Of a stretch of DNA of 17,469 bases, positions 1 to 6,070 are shown in pieces (position 1 is the first letter of the stretch; every line of letters begins with the position of its first letter). The position numbers and the translations under genes were made by a program. This DNA is from Candidatus Didemnitutus sp. (GTDB taxonomy: Bacteria > Verrucomicrobiota > Verrucomicrobiia > Opitutales > Opitutaceae). The stretch covers positions 1 to 17,469 of the forward strand of contig JAUXOH010000085.1 in assembly GCA_030682505.1 (NCBI GenBank), written 5' to 3'. The notes beneath the pieces are model-generated. The model did no database searches. It worked only from the letters and a program-made list of their open reading frames with translations, and had not been told where the DNA came from.

Positions 1-239
1 ACATCCCCTTTCGCCGGGCCCCGGGCGACCAACGTGCCGTTGCAATAGACCAGATATCGGCTGTCCCCGCTCAGGTGAGCCACCAGCGTGGCGACGGTTG
101 GATCGTCGACCGTGAACAACCGGCGAAACAACCGGACTTGATAATGCGACGGCGTTGCCGCGCCCGGTGCGGCGAAGGCGTGCGAGCCCTCGGCCGACCA
201 AATCCAAGATGAGCGATTGACGAAAGGGGCTCCACTCAT
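1..239 (-). CDS. Alpha-L-rhamnosidase-like protein (GH78-type), N-terminal fragment, cut by window edge
   Basis: Only the first 79 codons are in the window; the gene runs off the left edge. The minus-strand ATG is at 237-239. Reading from it gives MSGAPFVNRSSWIWSAEGSH followed by RLFRRLFTVDD, ATLVAHLSGDSRYLVYCNG and LVARGPAKGDV. The WIW segment, the FRRxF beta strand, the 'DSRYxxYxNGxxVxRGPxxGD' stretch and their order are typical of the N-terminal beta-sandwich of bacterial GH78-type alpha-L-rhamnosidases, which release terminal rhamnose from glycans and glycosides. The catalytic (alpha/alpha)6 barrel is not visible, so activity cannot be judged. No signal peptide is seen at this start, so the enzyme could be cytoplasmic unless the true start is further upstream. 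It is divergent from the sugar isomerase-like gene, with about 200 bases between them. Family membership rests on a short segment. Confidence 0.72.
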   Translation of the reverse strand, partial: MSGAPFVNRSSWIWSAEGSHAFAAPGAATPSHYQVRLFRRLFTVDDPTVATLVAHLSGDSRYLVYCNGTLVARGPAKGD

Positions 240-441
240 GGCGACACAGTTACGCAGACTTCGACCGGCAAGGACAGCCCGGGTAACACGGGGAAAAACC
301 ACGCCGGAAAGATTCGTGGGGAGCAGGAAACGACATCGGGGAAACCAGCCCTGTCGGGGAAAAACGACAGCACAGTGTCCAAAAATGAGCTGGCTTCACC
401 TTCTTTTTCAATATCTCTTTTCATTTATTTTCATCAACCTT
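240..441. promoter_or_regulatory. Divergent intergenic region between rhamnosidase-like and isomerase-like genes
   Basis: This 202-base spacer must hold the promoters of both flanking genes. The right part (about 371-441) is conspicuously AT-rich compared with the GC-rich surroundings and contains two TTTCAT hexamers at 419 and 429, ten bases apart. The left part contains three copies of CGGGGAAA (289, 337, 355). I could not assign convincing -35/-10 pairs. An open frame runs through it in phase with the downstream gene, but its product is compositionally unlike a protein family, so I treat it as non-coding. Confidence 0.55.
351..370. repeat. Inverted repeat CTGTCG-N8-CGACAG
   Basis: A perfect 6-base inverted repeat, CTGTCG at 351-356 and CGACAG at 365-370, is separated by an 8-base G/A-rich spacer. 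It lies in the divergent spacer about 70 bases before the isomerase-like start codon. It could be an operator or a small hairpin in a leader. There is no following T-run, so it is not a typical terminator. No regulator can be assigned from the sequence. Confidence 0.3.
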
Positions 442-457
442 ATGAAAATTGTTTCAT
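442..457. promoter_or_regulatory. Candidate LacI-type operator ATGAAA-N4-TTTCAT
   Basis: The 16 bases form a perfect 6-base inverted repeat (ATGAAA, spacer ATTG, TTTCAT). The inner 14 bases have the TGAAA-N4-TTTCA geometry common in LacI/GalR-family operators, but the usual central CG is TT here. The site overlaps the start codon of the isomerase-like gene. The LacI-family regulator encoded at 1379 is the obvious candidate to bind it. This is inference from pattern and position. Confidence 0.4.
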
Positions 458-1299
458 CCACGCCTCGTCTCGTTGTTTGCGCCGCACTTTGGTCGATGGA
501 AGGGCAACCCCGTCCGCGACGTCCCTGGTCCTTGGCGACCAAGCTGCGGCTCATCAAGGAGGCTGGCTTTGACGGTATCGCCGAGATGTTCCAACCCGTG
601 TTGGCGCCCCACTTGCGACGCCACAGCTTGCGGATTTGCGGTCGCCTTTTTTCGCGCGATGGCCGCGAGACCGAATCGCTGCTGAAAATCGAAGCCGCGG
701 GCGGCGCCTCCTACGTGAATTGCATGCTGGGCGAACATGATACGACGCCGGCCGTGGCAACCCGGTTGATCATCCGCACGGTGCGGCAGGCCCGCGTCCT
801 CGGCCTGTCCGCCCACCTCGAAACCCACCGGGATACTTGCACGGAATCGCCGGAAAAACTCGCGGAGATTGCCCGGCGCTATGAGAGTGAAACCGGCGAA
901 TTATTGCCCGTCACGTGGGATCACTCCCACCTCGCGGTCAGCAAGCATCTTTTGCCCGCGGAATACTCCCGCCGGCTGCTCGACCAGCCGGAATTGATCC
1001 AGCACTCGCGCCTCTTTCATTGCCGCCCCTTCAACGGCCAACACGCCCAAGTGCCGGTAACCAACGGCCACGGGAAATTGACTCCCGAATTTCTGGAGTA
1101 TCTCACGTTCGTGGAAGATCTGTTTGTGCTGTGGCTGCGCGGGCCCTCACCCCGCGGCGAACTCTGGATTTGCCCCGAGCTCGGAACCACCGGAGGTTAT
1201 CACGTCAGTACGAATCCTCCCGTGTGGTTGGATACGGTTCGTTGCCGCACGGAATTGATCAAGGCGTGGTTCCGGGCGCTGCGCCGGGCAAAGCGGTAG
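442..1299 (+). CDS. Sugar phosphate isomerase/epimerase-like TIM-barrel protein (AP endonuclease 2 / xylose isomerase-like fold)
   Basis: The 285-residue product is of the usual length for the sugar phosphate isomerase/epimerase group, cytoplasmic TIM-barrel enzymes that use a divalent metal to isomerise or epimerise ketoses. Visible candidate metal-site residues are E48 (GIAEMF), E127 (AHLETHRDT), D160-H161-H163 (TWDHSH), H193 (LFHCRPFNG) and E246 (ICPELGTTGGY), matching the E-D/H-H-E pattern of the fold. I chose the ATG at 442 because residues from MKIVSS onward look like the family start. An in-frame ATG at 385 would add a Phe-rich hydrophobic leader encoded by AT-rich promoter-like DNA, which is unlikely for a cytoplasmic enzyme. 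No Shine-Dalgarno is evident. The start codon lies inside a TGAAA-N4-TTTCA inverted repeat, suggesting repression at the start. The LacI-type regulator follows after 79 bases. Substrate unknown. Confidence 0.8.
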   Translation: MKIVSSTPRLVVCAALWSMEGQPRPRRPWSLATKLRLIKEAGFDGIAEMFQPVLAPHLRRHSLRICGRLFSRDGRETESLLKIEAAGGASYVNCMLGEHDTTPAVATRLIIRTVRQARVLGLSAHLETHRDTCTESPEKLAEIARRYESETGELLPVTWDHSHLAVSKHLLPAEYSRRLLDQPELIQHSRLFHCRPFNGQHAQVPVTNGHGKLTPEFLEYLTFVEDLFVLWLRGPSPRGELWICPELGTTGGYHVSTNPPVWLDTVRCRTELIKAWFRALRRAKR

Positions 1300-1315
1300 T
1301 ATTTTCAAACAGGGC

Positions 1316-1344
1316 TTGACGTTTTGCAGGGTATTTTCATTACT
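1316..1344 (+). promoter_or_regulatory. Possible promoter of the LacI-family regulator gene
   Basis: TTGACG at 1316-1321 matches the -35 consensus in five of six positions. At a 17-base distance the hexamer ATTACT (1339-1344) matches the -10 consensus in only three of six positions. The placement 35 bases before the regulator start and just upstream of the TGAAA/TTTCA repeat at 1350-1360 fits an autoregulated promoter, but the -10 box is poor. Confidence 0.3.
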
Positions 1345-1349
1345 TTTGG

Positions 1350-1360
1350 TGAAAGTTTCA
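1350..1360. promoter_or_regulatory. TGAAA-g-TTTCA inverted repeat upstream of the LacI-family gene
   Basis: TGAAA (1350-1354) and TTTCA (1356-1360) form a perfect inverted repeat around one base. The half-sites are the same as those in the repeat at 443-456, although the spacer is three bases shorter. A further TTTCAT at 1335 is 21 bases (two helical turns) before the one at 1356. It lies between the possible promoter and the regulator start and could mediate autoregulation. Confidence 0.33.
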
Positions 1361-1378
1361 TGACGGTCACCCCTCCGT

Positions 1379-2422
1379 ATGCTAATCACTGAAATCGCCC
1401 GCAAAGCCCGCGTCTCCCCGGCAACGGTTTCTCGCGCCATCAACCAGCCTCAACTGGTGGCGTCGGAGAGTTTGGCTCGCATTCGTTCGGTCATGCAGGA
1501 GCACAATTATGTGCCGGCCCCGCTCAATCGCCGCCGCGGCCCGAAGGCTCGGTTGCCGGAGCAGCGCCGGATCGGCGTCTGGTTCGTCGGAGCGCGATCG
1601 AACAATCCCAATCTGAGTTGGTTCCAAGATCAGTTGCTGCAGGTGCAATCCACCGATCCGCGTTATCGCGTCGATCTGCGGATGGTGTTTTCGAGTGCGC
1701 CGGATGAATTGCCCCGCTCCCTCGCGACCGAGCACTTGGACGGCGTCATTATTCAAGGCATGGAGCCGACCCCCGAGTGTCTGGCGAAATTGCGGGAGCT
1801 GCCCCACGTCTGGCTCATGACCCGCCGCTCGGACGCGTTCCCCGGCGACTATGTTGAGCCGAACAATGAAGAGAACGGTGAGATGGCGGCCGACTATTTG
1901 AAAGAACGGGGACACAAGTCCGTCGCCGTCATTTCAACCGATCCCGAATACAGTGCGATCGTGCGCCGCACCGAAGCCTTCGTGCGCCGGGCCGAGGCGA
2001 TCGGCCTGCAAGTGCACTCGATCCTCGGCCGCGCCAACCCCGGGGTCAGCTACCTGGAAATCACCCCGGTGCACACGGAAAGTGCTGATCTGGTCAAGCG
2101 CTTGATCGCGATTCCCGTTCGGCCGACGGGAATCTACCTGCCCGTGGATCATTTTTGCGGCTCTTTTTTCCGCGCCCTGCGCGAGGCGGGCCTCCGCCCC
2201 GGTCAAGACGTTGAAGCCGTGCTCGGGAACTACAACCCGATGATCTACCACAATCTCGATCACTCGCCCGCGGTGGTGGACATCAACCTGAGCACGCTGG
2301 TGCGCAAGGTGATCGACCATCTTCTGTGGCGCATCGAAAACCCCAGCGTCGCCGGCCGCATCGGCGTCAGTGTCTCGCCCCGACTGCTTACTCCCGAGAT
2401 GGCCGGCAAACGCAGCCATTAG
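1379..2422 (+). CDS. LacI/GalR-family transcriptional regulator
   Basis: The 347-residue protein has the standard LacI-family layout. The N-terminal helix-turn-helix is visible as ITEIARKARVSPATVSRAIN (residues 3-22), with the recognition helix at VSPATVSRAIN and the hinge-helix region near YVPAPLNRRRG (about residues 42-52). The rest is a periplasmic-binding-protein-like effector domain, with signatures such as DGVIIQGME, EENGEMAADYLKERGHKSVA and GIYLPVDHFCGSFFRALREAGL. Such regulators normally bind a sugar or sugar phosphate. The ATG at 1379 places the helix-turn-helix at the very N-terminus as usual; no clear Shine-Dalgarno precedes it. It sits between the isomerase-like gene and the TonB-dependent receptor, so it is the likely local controller. 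Candidate operators are the TGAAA/TTTCA repeats at 442-457 and 1350-1360. The effector cannot be told from sequence. Confidence 0.93.
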   Translation: MLITEIARKARVSPATVSRAINQPQLVASESLARIRSVMQEHNYVPAPLNRRRGPKARLPEQRRIGVWFVGARSNNPNLSWFQDQLLQVQSTDPRYRVDLRMVFSSAPDELPRSLATEHLDGVIIQGMEPTPECLAKLRELPHVWLMTRRSDAFPGDYVEPNNEENGEMAADYLKERGHKSVAVISTDPEYSAIVRRTEAFVRRAEAIGLQVHSILGRANPGVSYLEITPVHTESADLVKRLIAIPVRPTGIYLPVDHFCGSFFRALREAGLRPGQDVEAVLGNYNPMIYHNLDHSPAVVDINLSTLVRKVIDHLLWRIENPSVAGRIGVSVSPRLLTPEMAGKRSH

Positions 2423-2433
2423 TCCCACCCTCT

Positions 2434-2460
2434 TTGAACCCAGTTCCGGCGTTCAAGAAC
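2434..2460. promoter_or_regulatory. Cluster of GAAC/GTTC half-sites in the leader of the TonB-dependent receptor
   Basis: Between the regulator stop and the receptor start the sequence contains GAAC at 2436, GTTC at 2443, GTTC at 2451 and GAAC at 2457. The outer pair TTGAAC (2434-2439) and GTTCAA (2451-2456) is a perfect 6-base inverted repeat with an 11-base spacer. It may be an operator or a leader hairpin. No binding protein can be assigned, and four-base motifs recur by chance. Confidence 0.22.
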
Positions 2461-2483
2461 CGAAACTACAACACAAACATAGC

Positions 2484-5447
2484 ATGAAACGAATCCCGAA
2501 AAACACCGCTGACCGTCTTCGGTCCGCGTTGGCGATCGGTCTCGCAACGTTGCTCACGGTCTCTGCGTCCGCGCAGGGCTCCGATAGCGACGCTTTGCGT
2601 AGACTTCAGGAAGAGAACGCTGCTCTCCGCAAGCGCCTCGCCTTGATTGAAACCAACGTTCAGCCTGCCGCGCCTGCGGCAGACCAAGCCGCCTCCCCGT
2701 CCACCGCGGTGACTTCGTCGCCGCGACTGAGCGTCGATCCGGACGTCACCATCCTTTCGCCCTTCGACGTGAAGAGCGATCGGGACTACGGTTACCTAAA
2801 GATCAATTCCGCCACCGCCACCCGCATTGGCACGGAAATCCAGAAGGTCCCGTTGAACATCTCGGTCATTTCCGAGGAGTTCATGCAGGACACCACCATG
2901 AAGGATATCCAGGACATCCTTCGTTACCAGAGCTCCTCCGCGGGTGACGGTCGCATGGGCATCATCCAGCCCGCGACCGGCTTCACGCCGTCCGGCATCA
3001 TGACGCTGCGCGGTTTCCCGATCAATTCGCGTCTGCGCAACGGCCTGCTCCGTTACAACGCGTACTCGCTCGACAACGTTGAGCGCATCGAAGTCATCAA
3101 GGGCCCGGCGGCGGTTTTCTTTGGCAACGCCTTCCCCGGCGGTGTCATCAACTACATTACCAAGGCGCCGTCGTTCTCGAAGATCCCGACCACGCTCTCC
3201 TACTCCTACAGCGGCTACGACAACCGCATCGGCGGCGAGCGCGTCACCCTCGATCACAACGCGGTGCTTTCCGACAAGGCCGCCATGCGCATCGTCGGCG
3301 CTTGGGACAATGGCATCGGCGATGCCCGCCATGAGTTCCAACAGGGCTATTCCGTCAACGCTGGCTTGACCCTTAAACCGCTGAAGAGCGGCCGCCTCAA
3401 GATCGCCATCGAAGGCGAGGTGCTACAGCGCTTCCGCAACCAGGACGACACCTCGTACATCTGGCCGCAGCAGTGGCTCGCCGACTACAAGGCTCCCCCG
3501 GCCAACCTGATCGCCGCTTCCGGCGTCGCCAATGCCGCCGCCTACCAGACGCGCATCTTCAACAACGTCGGCAACTGGATCGCCGACGTGCGCAAGGCCG
3601 CCGGGAATGACTACCTCCCGCTCTACACGTCGGTCTCGCGCGGGGCGTTCATCACCGACGCCGCCGGCAACCTGGTGCAGGACAAAAAGTTCAACTACTA
3701 CGGCTCGGGCACCTACACGAAGGACGAAAACAGCACCTTCTCGGTGGTGACCGACTTCGCCGCCGCCGACTGGTTCGATGTCCGACACTCCTTCACCGAA
3801 GTGCGATCACGCTTCGACCGCGTGTTCTCCGCGGCCAATCCGTATGCCGACGGCCGCCGCTTCAACATGGGCGGCGTGGCCATGCAGGGTTACGAGATCG
3901 ACGCTTACTACCACCAGCTCGACATGGTGTTCAAGAAAGAGCTGGCCGGCGTGGACAACAAGCTCCTCCTCGGTGGTCTCTACGGCGAAACCTACAACTC
4001 GTTCTACGGTTCGAACAACCATACGAACCTCTTCCCCTTCTACGGCTATCTCCCGGGCGCCTGGGACAAGCCTGATGAGGGTTACGTTTCGCCCATCCCC
4101 ACCGAGTTCCGCCACCCCGTCACCGGCTGGGGTGTCCGCGAACAGTTCATTCGCGACCGTTTCGGCAAGATCCTCACGCCGCAACAGATCTTCTCCGAGT
4201 ATGATCCGGGCGTGCACATGAACCCCGACATCCGTCGCATCACGCCAATCGACCGCGGTCTGGTTGACCACAGCCGGCCGGAACGCAAGGAATGGTATGC
4301 CAACTGGCAGGCTTCGATGATGGATGATCGCTTGATCGCGTTCCTCGGCTATCGCGAGGAAGAGACTACCACCGTCGGTCAACTCGTCGCCGCCAATCCG
4401 CCGTGGTTCGTCGCTCCGGACTTCGCCCTCCAGAACATTCCGCAATCGGAATGGGTCAAGTACGGCCTGAGCGCCATCTTCTCCCGTCCCCGCACCACCA
4501 ACGGTAGTTCCAAGATGGCCGGCGTCTCGTTTGAGGTCGTCAAGAATGTCAGCCTCTACGCGAGCTACTCGCAGACCTTCCTTCCCAGCGGCGTCACCTA
4601 CCTCGGTGGCGACTATGATCCGAATGCCATCACCACCCGCGCCACCCTCCTCGGCCTCAATCCGGCCACGGAACTGGCCCGCTTGGTCGCCCAAGGCGGT
4701 TTGACTCCGGTCCAGAATGAAACGGGCAAGAACGCCGAGTTCGGCGTTAAGGTCGCACTCAACGACAACAAGCTCGTCGGCACCATGTCAGTTTTCCGCG
4801 TCACCCGCCAAAACCGGGTGTTGGATGACACCCTTGGTCAAGCCAACGAGCCGCTCAACTACCTCCTGCCGAACAAGCAGGGCGGTCTGAGCCGTATCGT
4901 CCGCTGGTATTCCGCTTCCGCCACGGAAGAGAATGAAGGCGCCGAGTTCGAGGCCATCTGGACCCCGATCCGCAACTACCAAGCCGTGGTCTCGGGTTCA
5001 TGGATGTGGAGCTCGAAGCTCCTCGCCGACCCGAGCCTCGCGATCACCCCGCTGTCCACCACGGCTCAGAGAATCCAAAACGAGATCTCCTTTGCCAGCC
5101 GCTTGGTGAACGCTCCTGAGTTCCGGTTCAACTTCTGGAACAAGTATACCTTCACCGATAATTTCATCGGTGAATACGGCCGCGGCTTCAGCATCGGTCT
5201 GGGTATGCGCTACTCCAGCGAGATCAACATCCAGAACAACGTGAACTTCTGGGGCGCACGCGGTGGTCTCACTGCGGGCGACTACGTGGTGTTCGACTCC
5301 ACCCTCAGCTACCCGTTTGAGTTGTTCGGCTACCAGCTGACCAGCTCCCTCAACGTGGGCAACGTCACGGACAAGGAATACCTCGAAGGTAACTACAACT
5401 TGGCCGAACCGCGCAGCTACCGGTTGTCGCTGAGCATGAAGTTCTAG
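2484..5447 (+). CDS. TonB-dependent outer-membrane receptor with N-terminal coiled coil
   Basis: The 987-residue product begins with a signal peptide (basic start, hydrophobic core around residues 14-27, likely cleavage after ASA at 30). A short coiled coil follows (LRRLQEENAALRKRL, about 38-52), then a Pro/Ala linker and a box VTILSPFDV (88-96) in the TonB-box position. The plug domain follows (VPLNISVISEEFMQD, then RIEVIKGPAAVFFGN, then GGVINYITK). The remaining roughly 700 residues are aromatic-rich beta-barrel strands ending in SMKF with a terminal Phe, as expected for outer-membrane barrels. These receptors import bound ligands using TonB/ExbB/ExbD energy. I chose ATG 2484 because the upstream in-frame sequence lies in the regulator gene and the signal peptide starts here. 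No SusD-like partner is present. Ligand unknown; the neighbours suggest a glycan or oligosaccharide rather than a siderophore. Confidence 0.95.
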   Translation: MKRIPKNTADRLRSALAIGLATLLTVSASAQGSDSDALRRLQEENAALRKRLALIETNVQPAAPAADQAASPSTAVTSSPRLSVDPDVTILSPFDVKSDRDYGYLKINSATATRIGTEIQKVPLNISVISEEFMQDTTMKDIQDILRYQSSSAGDGRMGIIQPATGFTPSGIMTLRGFPINSRLRNGLLRYNAYSLDNVERIEVIKGPAAVFFGNAFPGGVINYITKAPSFSKIPTTLSYSYSGYDNRIGGERVTLDHNAVLSDKAAMRIVGAWDNGIGDARHEFQQGYSVNAGLTLKPLKSGRLKIAIEGEVLQRFRNQDDTSYIWPQQWLADYKAPPANLIAASGVANAAAYQTRIFNNVGNWIADVRKAAGNDYLPLYTSVSRGAFITDAAGNLVQDKKFNYYGSGTYTKDENSTFSVVTDFAAADWFDVRHSFTEVRSRFDRVFSAANPYADGRRFNMGGVAMQGYEIDAYYHQLDMVFKKELAGVDNKLLLGGLYGETYNSFYGSNNHTNLFPFYGYLPGAWDKPDEGYVSPIPTEFRHPVTGWGVREQFIRDRFGKILTPQQIFSEYDPGVHMNPDIRRITPIDRGLVDHSRPERKEWYANWQASMMDDRLIAFLGYREEETTTVGQLVAANPPWFVAPDFALQNIPQSEWVKYGLSAIFSRPRTTNGSSKMAGVSFEVVKNVSLYASYSQTFLPSGVTYLGGDYDPNAITTRATLLGLNPATELARLVAQGGLTPVQNETGKNAEFGVKVALNDNKLVGTMSVFRVTRQNRVLDDTLGQANEPLNYLLPNKQGGLSRIVRWYSASATEENEGAEFEAIWTPIRNYQAVVSGSWMWSSKLLADPSLAITPLSTTAQRIQNEISFASRLVNAPEFRFNFWNKYTFTDNFIGEYGRGFSIGLGMRYSSEINIQNNVNFWGARGGLTAGDYVVFDSTLSYPFELFGYQLTSSLNVGNVTDKEYLEGNYNLAEPRSYRLSLSMKF

Positions 5448-5476
5448 GCGAACTGCTCTCAGAAAATATTCGTCCC

Positions 5477-5510
5477 AAGGGCGGAGGCACCTGCCTCCGC
5501 CCTTTTTTTT
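5477..5510 (+). terminator. Intrinsic terminator after the TonB-dependent receptor
   Basis: A perfect 10-base-pair GC-rich stem (GGGCGGAGGC at 5479-5488 and GCCTCCGCCC at 5493-5502) closes a 4-base ACCT loop and is followed directly by eight T residues. Two further A-T pairs can extend the stem. It lies 29 bases after the receptor stop codon and only 17 bases before the next start codon. Confidence 0.93.
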
Positions 5511-5527
5511 CCCCGACACTTTCTGCC

Positions 5528-6052
5528 ATGTCACCCTCGTTGCGCCTCCTCTTCCTCCTCCTGCTGCTCTTCGCGCCGCTTTCGAGCCGCGCCGACCCGG
5601 CCCCCACCCTTGCCGGCACGTGGAAAATCAACCCCGCACTCAGCAGCGACCTCACTCCCTGGCGCGACCTCACCGTCACCCTTTCCCACTCCGGCGACAC
5701 CGTCACGCTGCACCGCGCCTTCAGCAGCGGCCGCCGCCAGTTCGACGAGACGATCACCCTGGATCTCTCCCTTGAGCTCAACCTCGTGCCCGTCGCGTGG
5801 TGGCCCGACAATCGTCACCTCGGCGCTTATGCCGGCGGCGACAAGACCAAGCGCATCCGCGCCACCTGGCTCGATCAGGGCCGCATCCTCCGCCTTTCCA
5901 CCGACCTCACCCTCTCCACCCAACAGGGTCTGCGCGAGGTCAACATCCTCAGCGACTACAAGGTTTCCGCCAACGGTGCCCAATTGACCCTCACTGAATT
6001 GCGCAGCACCCGCAATCGCCCCGTCGTCTACGTCTTCACCCGGGCGAACTAG
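5528..6052 (+). CDS. Small secreted protein of unknown function, possibly a lipocalin-like beta barrel
   Basis: I do not recognise a named family for this 174-residue protein. The N-terminus is a clear Sec signal peptide (Leu-rich core at residues 5-15, likely cleavage near the SSRA-DP junction at about 22). The mature part of about 150 residues starts with LAGTWKINPALS, a GxW motif of the kind found in lipocalin-like and META-like small beta barrels. It then alternates short polar and hydrophobic strands (DLTVTLSHSGDTVTLHR, RIRATWLDQGRILRLS, QLTLTELRS) and ends in VVYVFTRAN. No cysteines or lipobox are present, so it is probably a soluble periplasmic or extracellular protein. It follows the terminator by 17 bases and precedes the secreted GxGYxYP protein by 18 bases, suggesting the two act together outside the cytoplasm. 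Confidence 0.75.
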   Translation: MSPSLRLLFLLLLLFAPLSSRADPAPTLAGTWKINPALSSDLTPWRDLTVTLSHSGDTVTLHRAFSSGRRQFDETITLDLSLELNLVPVAWWPDNRHLGAYAGGDKTKRIRATWLDQGRILRLSTDLTLSTQQGLREVNILSDYKVSANGAQLTLTELRSTRNRPVVYVFTRAN

Positions 6053-6070
6053 CGCCCTGCCTTCCTCGCC

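Noticed and set aside
217..441. N-terminal extension of the isomerase-like protein from upstream in-frame starts
   Set aside because: The added residues are basic then Phe-rich, are encoded by spacer-like DNA with repeats, and do not fit the cytoplasmic TIM-barrel family, whose start fits ATG 442.
2484..5447. Calling the receptor a siderophore receptor
   Set aside because: Plug-domain motifs are shared with siderophore receptors, but the neighbours are all carbohydrate-related and no iron or siderophore genes are seen; the ligand is left open.
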